DNA of 64,000 bases from Persicitalea sp963716085 (GTDB taxonomy: Bacteria; Bacteroidota; Bacteroidia; Cytophagales; Spirosomataceae). Positions within the stretch are counted from its first letter, which is position 1. Each line of letters begins with the position of its first letter. The position numbers and the translations under genes are program-made. The stretch covers positions 62,001 through 126,000 of the forward strand of contig OY970288.1 in assembly GCA_963716085.1 (NCBI GenBank), read 5' to 3'. This document shows, piece after piece, positions 40,643 to 47,970 of this stretch. The notes beneath the pieces were generated by a model. The model worked only from the letters and a program-made list of their open reading frames with translations, ran no database searches and was not told where the DNA came from.

Positions 40643-42134
40643 GAATTCATCGTCGGGTGCAATCGCCCACAAAAGTAAGAAGAAAAGGCCTGCCTACGTC
40701 AAGTCGGCGGCGATCCTGATTACGCTCATCGCGGGCGTGTACATTTTGCACGCGCTACACGAGACGCTGATCCCACTACTTTTTTCGGTGCTGGTTTCGA
40801 TCTTGCTTTTTCCGGTTTGTGAGCGGCTGGAACGCTGGAAGTTCCCCCGAATCCTGGCGATCATCCTCAGCATCCTGCTTTTCATCGTCATCATCGCCGT
40901 CCTCATTTGGCTGGTGACCATTCAGGTAGGCAGCTTCGCCAACGAAATTCCGCGCCTGAGCGCGAAGGCCGAGGTGCTGCTGGAAGAGACCACCGCGATG
41001 GTCGAGCGCTACTTCAGCGTGAGTCGCACCGAGCAGGTCAGCCGGGCCAAGGGCTACCTCATCAACGCCCTGGCCGATAGTCGCGCCACGCTGCTCAACA
41101 CGCTGGTAGCCACCACGGGTACGCTCGCCACGGCTACGCTGGTGCCACTGTATGTGTTCTTCTTCCTGCTCTACCGCGATTTCTTCCGGCGGTTTGTCCA
41201 TAAGGCTTTTCGCAAAGTTCCCCAGTACAAGCTCAACACCGTTTTGGGCAAGATATACGATGTCGTCCAAAGCTACCTGGCGGGTCTGGTGCTGGTTATC
41301 TTCATCGTGGGAATCCTCAACACAATCGGCCTCTTACTGCTGGGCATCGACTACGCCGTTTTCTTCGGCTTTCTGGCTGCATTTTTAATCCTGATCCCCT
41401 ACGTCGGTATCCTGATCGGATCGCTGTTTCCAGCCCTGATGAGCATCGTCACCGAGGACTCCGCCTGGTATGCCGTGGGCGTCGTCGGGGTGATGAGCTT
41501 CGTGCAGTTTTTGGAAGGAAATTTCATCACGCCCAACATCGTCGGCTCGAAGGTGAGCATCAACCCGTTGGCTGCCATCGTGATGCTGCTGCTGGGCGGA
41601 CAGCTCTGGGGACTGCCCGGGCTGATCCTGGCCCTGCCGCTGACGGCTATCCTGAAAGTGATTCTGGATGCCAACAGTAGCACGGAACCGTTTGGCTTTC
41701 TGCTGGGCGAGCCGGATAACGAGGTGAAGGAAGAGAAAGAAAAAGAACGGGGCAGGACGCAGGATGTACGCGAGAACCGCCGTCGCCCCATCGATAATGC
41801 ACCCCGCCCCAAGCGCAACAAATCTAGGTCGAAGCCTAGAAAAGAAAGGGAGGAAAAGAAAGAGCCGAACCCGGAAGTGCCCGTCGTCAGTGAGCCGTTG
41901 TCGCTCGCCAAGGAAGCGCTGGAAGGTACCGACCTGGTCATAAAAACCGACGAAACGAAGCCAACTGCCGCTGAAACCAAGCCCGACCGGCCCAAGCGTC
42001 GCCCGCAACAACGCCGCCGGAAGCCGCGTCCGAAAAACAACGAGGGCGGAAATAACGACAGCGGGGGAAGCACCACGGCCGAGGCCCCTAAAAGTTCAGG
42101 GGATCAAGGTTCCGGAAATGACCGTTCATCCTGA
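40641..42134 (+). CDS. AI-2E family transporter
   Basis: The 497-residue membrane protein has about eight hydrophobic helices, starting with SAAILITLIAGVYILHAL and including VLVSILLFPVCERL, IIAVLIWLVTIQVGSF and a central VILLLGG-type region (AAIVMLLLGGQLWGLPG). These are typical of the AI-2E/YhhQ-like superfamily of exporters (PF01594), for which known members carry autoinducer or Na+/H+ related solutes. The last ~150 residues are an unusual, strongly charged and Pro/Lys/Arg-rich cytosolic tail (KEEKEKERGRTQDVREN, KRRPQQRRRKPRPKNN). The start overlaps the divergent lipoprotein start at 40641-40642. The end overlaps the Lon-domain gene by 47 bases. Confidence 0.87.
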   Translation: MNSSSGAIAHKSKKKRPAYVKSAAILITLIAGVYILHALHETLIPLLFSVLVSILLFPVCERLERWKFPRILAIILSILLFIVIIAVLIWLVTIQVGSFANEIPRLSAKAEVLLEETTAMVERYFSVSRTEQVSRAKGYLINALADSRATLLNTLVATTGTLATATLVPLYVFFFLLYRDFFRRFVHKAFRKVPQYKLNTVLGKIYDVVQSYLAGLVLVIFIVGILNTIGLLLLGIDYAVFFGFLAAFLILIPYVGILIGSLFPALMSIVTEDSAWYAVGVVGVMSFVQFLEGNFITPNIVGSKVSINPLAAIVMLLLGGQLWGLPGLILALPLTAILKVILDANSSTEPFGFLLGEPDNEVKEEKEKERGRTQDVRENRRRPIDNAPRPKRNKSRSKPRKEREEKKEPNPEVPVVSEPLSLAKEALEGTDLVIKTDETKPTAAETKPDRPKRRPQQRRRKPRPKNNEGGNNDSGGSTTAEAPKSSGDQGSGNDRSS

Positions 42135-42717
42135 TGCGCGTCTTGGTCTGCTCCATTTCGGCCACGATCGGAATCACTTTCTGTAAATGAGCAATCAGGA
42201 ATTGCTGGCGCGCGCTTTCGCGCCGCAGGGTGAGTAGCTCGTATTCGTCACTCAGCGACAAACCCACTTTGTGCGCCACCTGAAAAGAGAATGGCTTTTG
42301 CTCGGGTTCGTAGCTTACGGGGGTAGTCAACAGGCTGTAAAGCTTTTCGAGTAGCTCGGTCAGTTGCGGCAGGGGCCGGATCAGGTCGGTTTCCTCGGTC
42401 AGGAAAGTGATTTCACCCCCCGCGTAGAGCCTGCCCGATACCGGATTGTCGAACGTTTCTACTTTGAACACCCGCATGCCTTCGGTCGAGATGTCCATGC
42501 TGCCGTCGGGGTGGCGCTCGTGCAGGGCGGTCACGCGCATTTCGGTGCCACAGCCGGGCAGGCGATCGTCCAGGAAAGTCGGAATCCCGAACGTTCTTTC
42601 TTCTTCGAGGCACTCGTTGATGAGCTGCCGATAACGATCTTCAAAAATGTGGAGATTCAACTTTTCGCCGGGATAGGCGACAAGGTTTAGCGGAAAAAAG
42701 GGAAGGAATGTGGACAC
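42088..42717 (-). CDS. Lon substrate-binding-domain protein (LON N-terminal-like)
   Basis: The 209-residue protein matches the stand-alone LON substrate-binding domain: LPFFPLNLVAYPGEKLNLHI near the start, then RYRQLINECLEEERTFGIP and STEGMRVFKVE-type strands, and a helical C-terminus with QQFLIAHLQKVIPIVAEMEQ. Such proteins lack the ATPase and protease domains of Lon and are of unknown function, perhaps in protein quality control. No signal peptide is seen. Its 3' end overlaps the AI-2E gene in antisense by 47 bases. It is followed, upstream on the same strand, by ruvX. Confidence 0.88.
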   Translation of the reverse strand: MSTFLPFFPLNLVAYPGEKLNLHIFEDRYRQLINECLEEERTFGIPTFLDDRLPGCGTEMRVTALHERHPDGSMDISTEGMRVFKVETFDNPVSGRLYAGGEITFLTEETDLIRPLPQLTELLEKLYSLLTTPVSYEPEQKPFSFQVAHKVGLSLSDEYELLTLRRESARQQFLIAHLQKVIPIVAEMEQTKTRIRMNGHFRNLDPLNF

Positions 42718-42771
42718 TTTTGGTAGGGATGAATGACGAGATTAGTACGGTAGAATAACCGCAGGACGTAG

Positions 42772-43197
42772 CTACTGTTTGGGTTTGAGGCGCTGGCTTT
42801 CCATGAAAGATTGCAGGATAACTACGGCGCTGACCTTATCTAGGTTGCCTTTTTCCTGGCGTTCGCTTTTCTTGCTGCCGCCCGCAATCATGGCCTGCAA
42901 GGCAATGGATGAGGTAAAGCGCTCATCGTGCGGATGTACGGGAGTACCGGGGAAAGTCGTTTCCAGTTTCTTGATGAATGCCCTGACCGCCTGGGTGTTG
43001 TGCGTATCGCTGCTATCCAGTCGGCGCGGCATGCCGATGACAATGGCCTCCACTTCTTCCTTTTCCAGGTACTTTTTCAAAAAATCCAACAGCAAGTGCG
43101 TCCGCACCGTTTCGAGGGCCGTAGCGATAATCTGCAAAGGGTCGGTTACGGCGATTCCAGTTCGCTTGGAGCCGTAGTCGAGGGCAAGGAGGCGCAT
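42772..43197 (-). CDS. ruvX: Putative Holliday-junction resolvase RuvX/YqgF
   Basis: I start at the ATG at 43197 (MRLLALDYGSKRTGIAVTDP); an upstream in-frame extension is not conserved in the family. The 141-residue protein has the RNase H-like fold of YqgF with the first Asp in LALDYGSKRTG, VIGMPRRLDSSD, PVHPHDERFTSS with a catalytic Glu-Arg pair, and GNLDKVSAVVILQSF with the last Asp. YqgF/RuvX processes pre-16S rRNA ends and may resolve Holliday junctions. It is co-directional with the Lon-domain gene; the two are divergent from recJ. The gap upstream carries a short inverted repeat around ttccgaca/tgtcggaa. Confidence 0.92.
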   Translation of the reverse strand: MRLLALDYGSKRTGIAVTDPLQIIATALETVRTHLLLDFLKKYLEKEEVEAIVIGMPRRLDSSDTHNTQAVRAFIKKLETTFPGTPVHPHDERFTSSIALQAMIAGGSKKSERQEKGNLDKVSAVVILQSFMESQRLKPKQ

Positions 43198-43397
43198 CAA
43201 ATTAATTTGGAATGAGTGAATGTCGGAATATTGCTCACGCCGATTTCTTTTATTCCGACATTCGCTAATTCCAAATTGAACGGGCAAAGATAAGCGGTTT
43301 GGCTATGTTTTAGCTGGGCCGCTGGGGCAAGTTGGCATAGGTTGGGTAGTGGAGGTGTTAAATTTTCTTAATAGGCTCGCCAAGCTTTTTGCCTGGC

Positions 43398-43426
43398 TTG
43401 GTGAACACGCCTTTTCTGTATCTTTG
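43398..43426 (+). promoter_or_regulatory. Bacteroidota promoter for recJ
   Basis: TTG at 43398-43400 and TATCTTTG at 43419-43426 (TAnnTTTG) are 18 bases apart. The expected transcription start falls at or within a few bases of the recJ ATG at 43432, so the message may be leaderless. Confidence 0.6.
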
Positions 43427-43431
43427 TGCTT

Positions 43432-45141
43432 ATGATTGAAAAACGCTGGATTACTGCGACTGAACTGACCGATGAACAACGCGCATCGGTCGATACGTTG
43501 GCGGGAGCGATCAATGTGAGTCCGTTTCTGGCATCTTTGCTGGTGCAGCGCGGGGTGCAGGATTTTGACGGGGCCAGAAATTTTTTTCGTCCTGAAATGT
43601 CTTTTCTGCACGATCCTTTTTTGATGAAGGACATGGACAAAGCCGTGGAGCGACTCACGACGGCAATGGCCAAGGGCGAGAAAATTCTGGTCTATGGCGA
43701 CTACGATGTGGACGGCACCACCTCGGTGACCATGTTTTACGGTTTTCTCCGCACGATTTACGACCAGCTCGATTACTACATTCCCGACCGCTACATCGAA
43801 GGCTACGGCGTTTCCACGCAGGGCATCGACTGGGCGGCCGAAAACGGTTTTTCGCTCATCGTTTGTCTCGATTGCGGGATCAAATCGGTCGATAAAGTGG
43901 AGTACGCCGACAGCCTGGGCGTGGACTTCATTATCTGCGACCACCACCGTCCCGGCGATGTTTTGCCGCCCGCCTCGGCGGTTCTCGACCCCAAACGAAA
44001 CGATTGCGCCTATCCTTACAAAGAATTGACGGGCTGCGGCGTGGGTTTCAAACTCCTCCACGCCTTCTGCCAGCAGAACGGGCAGGATTTGGATTTGCTC
44101 TATCCCTACCTGGATTTGCTGGTCGTGAGCATTGCCTCCGACATCGTGCCGATTACGGGTGAAAACCGGGTGTTGGCTTATTACGGACTGCAACGCCTGA
44201 ACACCACGCCCCGCGTCGGGCTGAAGGCTTTGATCAAGATTGCGGGCATTCACAACGTGCTCGATATTCAGAACGTCGTCTTCGGCCTCGGCCCGCGCAT
44301 CAACGCCGCCGGACGCATCAAGCACGCCAAAGAAGCCGTGCGGCTGCTGCTGTGCGACGATGAGGACGAGGCCGACGAATTCGCGCAGGAAATCAACAAG
44401 CACAACAGCGACCGCCGCAAATTCGACACGAGCATTACCGACGAGGCGTTGGCCATGATTCAGGAAGATGCCTGGCTTTCGGGAGCCAAGAGTACCGTGC
44501 TTTTCAAAGAAGATTGGCACAAAGGGGTCATTGGTATCGTGGCGAGCCGCTGCATCGAGCATTTTCACCGCCCCACGATCATCCTGACCAAATCCAACGG
44601 CAAAGCGGCTGGCTCGGCGCGTTCGGTGCCGGGCTTCGATGTGTACGAGGCTATTGAAGAATGCGCCGATTTGTTGGAGCAGTTCGGCGGCCACACCTTC
44701 GCGGCGGGCATGACGATGCCCGTCGAGAACATCGACGCCTTCCGCCTGCGCTTCGACGAAATCGTGAGCGGACGCATTTTGCCCGAGCAGCTTACGCCCA
44801 TGATCAGCGTGGATCAGGAGCTCGATCTGGAAGACATTTCGTGGAAAGCCTACAAAGTTCTGAAGCAAATGGGGCCGTTCGGGCCGGGCAATATGCTTCC
44901 GGTGTTTGTGAGCCGGGGCGTTTCCATCGCCGGAAAGCCGACGATCATGAAGGAAAAGCACGTCAAATTCAACGTCTACCAGGGCAATTCGCCCGCTTTC
45001 ACGGTGATTGCTTTCGGCATGGCGCACATCTATCCCGATTTGATGGACGGCAAGACGTTCGACCTCTGCTACACGCTGGACGAAAATACCTTTCGGGATA
45101 AGACGACGTTGCAGTTTATGCTGAAAGACATCAAGTTTTAG
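43432..45141 (+). CDS. recJ: Single-stranded-DNA-specific exonuclease RecJ
   Basis: I start at the ATG at 43432 (a GTG two codons earlier is also open). The 569-residue protein has the DHH family motifs: VYGDYDVDGTTSVTMFY (motif I Asp residues), VCLDCGIKS, ICDHHRPGD (DHH, motif III) and SDIVPITGENR. The DHHA1 domain follows with GVIGIVASRCIE, NGKAAGSARSVPGFDVYEAI and the FGGHTFAAGMT segment. RecJ degrades single-stranded DNA 5' to 3' in recombination and mismatch repair. Length and order are standard. The next gene, lptB, starts 11 bases after its stop, so the two are probably one transcript. Confidence 0.95.
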   Translation: MIEKRWITATELTDEQRASVDTLAGAINVSPFLASLLVQRGVQDFDGARNFFRPEMSFLHDPFLMKDMDKAVERLTTAMAKGEKILVYGDYDVDGTTSVTMFYGFLRTIYDQLDYYIPDRYIEGYGVSTQGIDWAAENGFSLIVCLDCGIKSVDKVEYADSLGVDFIICDHHRPGDVLPPASAVLDPKRNDCAYPYKELTGCGVGFKLLHAFCQQNGQDLDLLYPYLDLLVVSIASDIVPITGENRVLAYYGLQRLNTTPRVGLKALIKIAGIHNVLDIQNVVFGLGPRINAAGRIKHAKEAVRLLLCDDEDEADEFAQEINKHNSDRRKFDTSITDEALAMIQEDAWLSGAKSTVLFKEDWHKGVIGIVASRCIEHFHRPTIILTKSNGKAAGSARSVPGFDVYEAIEECADLLEQFGGHTFAAGMTMPVENIDAFRLRFDEIVSGRILPEQLTPMISVDQELDLEDISWKAYKVLKQMGPFGPGNMLPVFVSRGVSIAGKPTIMKEKHVKFNVYQGNSPAFTVIAFGMAHIYPDLMDGKTFDLCYTLDENTFRDKTTLQFMLKDIKF

Positions 45142-45152
45142 TACGCCCCACC

Positions 45153-45884
45153 ATGATCCTCCGAACCGAAAATCTTGTTAAAAAATACGGCGCCCGCCTG
45201 GTCAACGATCAGGTAAGCTATCAAGTCGAGCAAGGCGAAATTGTCGGCTTGCTGGGGCCTAACGGTGCCGGAAAAACGACCTCGTTTTACATGGCGGTCG
45301 GTTTGGTGAAGCCCAACAGCGGCCACGTTTATCTCGATGATCGTGACATCACGAGTCTGCCGATGTACAAGCGGGCGCGGTTGGGGCTGGGGTACCTGGC
45401 GCAGGAAGCCTCTATTTTCCGGCAGTTGACGGTGGAGGAAAACATCCGGGCCGTGCTGGAAATGTCGGATTTGTCCAAGCAGGCTCAGCGCGACAAAGTC
45501 GAGGAACTCATCGAGGAATTCAGCCTGGAGCACGTGCGCAAAAACAAAGGCATGGTGCTGTCGGGCGGTGAGCGCCGCCGCACCGAAATCGCCCGCGCCC
45601 TGGCCGTCGACCCCAAGTTTATTTTGCTCGACGAACCTTTCGCGGGCGTGGATCCGATTGCGGTCGAAGATATCCAAACCATCGTCGCCAGGCTCAAACA
45701 CCGCAATATCGGTATCCTTATCACCGACCACAATGTGAACGAGACGCTCTCGATCACCGACCGGGCCTATCTATTATTTGAAGGAAAAATCCTGAAGCAG
45801 GGTACCGCCGAGGAACTAGCCGCAGACGAAGTCGTGCGGCGGGTGTACTTGGGGCAGCATTTCGAGCTGAAAAGGAAGGTGTGA
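45153..45884 (+). CDS. lptB: Lipopolysaccharide export ATP-binding protein LptB
   Basis: The 243-residue ABC ATPase has Walker A GPNGAGKTT, signature LSGGERRR with TEIARALAVDPKFILLDEPF and the Walker B end DEPFAGVDPIA. The DITSLPMYKRARLGLGYLAQ and EASIFRQLTVEENIRAVLEM segments are diagnostic of LptB, the motor for LPS transport across the periplasm with LptFG. The C-terminal YLGQHFEL is also typical. It is directly downstream of recJ. LptF/LptG are not in this window. Confidence 0.96.
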   Translation: MILRTENLVKKYGARLVNDQVSYQVEQGEIVGLLGPNGAGKTTSFYMAVGLVKPNSGHVYLDDRDITSLPMYKRARLGLGYLAQEASIFRQLTVEENIRAVLEMSDLSKQAQRDKVEELIEEFSLEHVRKNKGMVLSGGERRRTEIARALAVDPKFILLDEPFAGVDPIAVEDIQTIVARLKHRNIGILITDHNVNETLSITDRAYLLFEGKILKQGTAEELAADEVVRRVYLGQHFELKRKV

Positions 45885-45911
45885 ATACGCGCACTCCCCG
45901 TCTTTTGCTGA

Positions 45912-46649
45912 TTATCCTCCCACCTGATGCCTGTCCAGAAATTCCCGAAACGCCTTTCGGTAACTCTCGCTGACAGACAGAAAAACCTCGCCGATCTGCA
46001 CACGGTCTCTTTCGATGGCCTCAATGGCATCATAGGCCACGATATAAGAGTTGTGAATCCGAATGAATCTGCTCTCGGGGAGTTGCGCTTCCAGTGCCTT
46101 CATCGTTTGCAGCGTCACGATCTTCTTGTCTTTGGTGGAAATGCCCACGTAATCTTTCAAGCCTTCGATGTACAGGATGTCATTCATTTGAATCTTGACC
46201 AGCCTGGTGCCGTCTTTCACAAAAATATAGGGCAGTTCATCTGCCCGGTTTTCGGCGCTAGGAGACGCCGGAACTGCGGGTGGCGGGGCACTCTGCAAGC
46301 GGGCGGTCAGTTTCTCCACTGATTTCAGGAAGCGCTCGAGCGTAATGGGTTTTAGCAGATAATCCGCCACATCGAGTTCGTAACCTTCGAGGGCGTACTC
46401 CGAATAGGCCGTAGTAAGTACCACCAGCGGCTTTTTTTGCAGGATTTTCAAGAGTGTCAGCCCCGTAATTTCGGGCATGTTGATGTCGAGAAAGAGAATA
46501 TCCACCGCATTTTCTTGCAACAGCTCGATGGCTGCCAGCGGACTGGCGCACGATTGCACCAAGTGCAGGTAGGGGACTTTGGCCACGTACTGCTCCATCA
46601 GCTTGCGGGCCATCGGCTCGTCGTCCACGATCAGGCAGGAATAGTTCAT
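45912..46649 (-). CDS. LytTR-family response regulator
   Basis: I start at the ATG at 46649 (MNYSCLIVDDEPMARKLMEQ), because the in-frame upstream codons are antisense to the kinase gene end. The 245-residue protein has a receiver domain with IVDDEPMA, VDILFLDINMPEITG (phospho-Asp) and VVLTTAYSEYALEGYELD, and KPITLERFLKSVEKL. The C-terminal LytTR DNA-binding domain reads IQMNDILYIEGLKDYVGIST and RIHNSYIVAYDAIEAI. The start overlaps the stop of the sensor kinase gene in an ATGA. It probably binds promoters with the LytT-type direct repeats. Confidence 0.94.
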   Translation of the reverse strand: MNYSCLIVDDEPMARKLMEQYVAKVPYLHLVQSCASPLAAIELLQENAVDILFLDINMPEITGLTLLKILQKKPLVVLTTAYSEYALEGYELDVADYLLKPITLERFLKSVEKLTARLQSAPPPAVPASPSAENRADELPYIFVKDGTRLVKIQMNDILYIEGLKDYVGISTKDKKIVTLQTMKALEAQLPESRFIRIHNSYIVAYDAIEAIERDRVQIGEVFLSVSESYRKAFREFLDRHQVGG

Positions 46650-47689
46650 GGCATTTGTAGGGTCAATTGCACGGAATGAGCATCGGGTTCGTCGTGGATT
46701 TGCAGTTGATAGCGGTCGGGATAGCTCAATTCCAAACGGCGGCACAGGTTTTGCAGGCCGATGCCGGACTTTTCGTTGTCGATCTCCTTTTGGGGCAAAC
46801 GGCTATTGGCTACCAAATACACGCATTGCTCCGCGGTCACGGCAATTTTCACCTTCACCCACGAATCATCGGCGTTGGTACTCACACCGTGCTTGAACGC
46901 ATTTTCCAGAAACGTAATAAAAAGAAACGGTTCGATCATCATGGATTGCGGACTTCCATGCACCGTAAAAGTGATTGGCACCTTATCGTCGAGCCGCAGC
47001 TTTTCCAGACTGATATAATTCTCCATGTACTCGATTTCCTTACTGAGCGGCACCTTCGGGTGGTTGGAATCATAAATCATGTACCGCATCATTTGCGAGA
47101 GTTTGTCGATCACCTCGGTCGTTTTCGGCGACTGCGTGAAGGCCAGGTAATAGAGATTATTGAGGGTATTGAACAAAAAATGCGGGTTGATCTGGGCTTT
47201 CAGGAAACGCAGTTCGGCGGTCAGCTTTTCGTTTTCGATCTCCTTTTTGCGGGCTTCCAACTGGAACCAATCTTCGGCAAAGCGTAGCATCCCGATAAAA
47301 ACGACGATGAAAACTACACTCAGCGAGTGTTGAACGATGAAGCGGTTTTTGTACATGAAGTTGGGCCGGGCCACGTCGCCGCCCCCGTAAATAAGCTCCT
47401 TGCTGTACAAGTGGAGCAGGATAGCCAGGGCCAGGGCGGGTAGAAACTCTAACAGGTACCGGAAAGTATTCTTGTGTTTCAGGAAGCGGGGCAGGAAATA
47501 AAAGTAATTGAGGTAGGCAATTCCGGCCATGATCAGTACGTGCAAAAAAGCATCCAGAAGGGCGCGGGACAGCACCACCTCCTGCCCCCGCCGTCCGTAG
47601 GTGATTTGGTAGAGGAAAAAGGAAAAGTAAACCGCCCAGAACGAGAGGTGCAGCAGCCGAATCCGGTTGCGTTGATTGAGATTTCGCAT
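46646..47689 (-). CDS. LytS-type sensor histidine kinase (PF06580)
   Basis: I start at the ATG at 47689 (MRNLNQRNRIRLLHLSFWAV), which leaves a 347-residue protein; the longer frame is antisense to the next gene's upstream region. Several N-terminal membrane helices follow (HLSFWAVYFSFFLYQITYG, HVLIMAGIAYLNYFYFLPRF, YLLEFLPALALAILLHLYS and SLSVVFIVVFIGMLRFAEDW). The catalytic part has the His box INPHFLFNTLNNLYYLAF and an atypical HATPase domain (PLSKEIEYMENYISLEKLRL, ENAFKHGV, SGIGLQNLCRRLELSYPDRY). The stop overlaps the regulator start by four bases. It is the partner of the LytTR regulator. Confidence 0.93.
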   Translation of the reverse strand: MRNLNQRNRIRLLHLSFWAVYFSFFLYQITYGRRGQEVVLSRALLDAFLHVLIMAGIAYLNYFYFLPRFLKHKNTFRYLLEFLPALALAILLHLYSKELIYGGGDVARPNFMYKNRFIVQHSLSVVFIVVFIGMLRFAEDWFQLEARKKEIENEKLTAELRFLKAQINPHFLFNTLNNLYYLAFTQSPKTTEVIDKLSQMMRYMIYDSNHPKVPLSKEIEYMENYISLEKLRLDDKVPITFTVHGSPQSMMIEPFLFITFLENAFKHGVSTNADDSWVKVKIAVTAEQCVYLVANSRLPQKEIDNEKSGIGLQNLCRRLELSYPDRYQLQIHDEPDAHSVQLTLQMP

Positions 47690-47970
47690 CGGTAAATTTT
47701 CTTTCCGTAAAGAACTGGCTTTTAATGAATAGTCGCGTCGAAAAGCCCGGTTTTTCGACCATTCGGCCGTTTTGTCCGATGGATGAGCCGATACGCTCCA
47801 TGCCTGCGTGGAAAGCCGCTTATCTGGTTTTCCAGGCATTTGGTCGAGTTGTTTGGCAGTTGCGTCTATTTCCGGGAATGGTCTCGAATATCCGGTATTC
47901 ATTTGTGCAGCAGTCAAGAAAAACACGCTCTGCCTTTTATACCAACGCATTCAATCAAAACATAAAGACC

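Noticed and set aside
43303..45027. Long minus-strand frame (574 codons) opposite recJ
   Set aside because: It is a full antisense shadow of recJ, with low-complexity His/Val/Glu-rich translation and no motif. Codon structure of recJ explains it.
47725..47970. 82-codon N-terminal extension of the receptor gene
   Set aside because: The extension is antisense to the kinase gene's upstream frame and would hide the clear signal peptide that begins at 47971.
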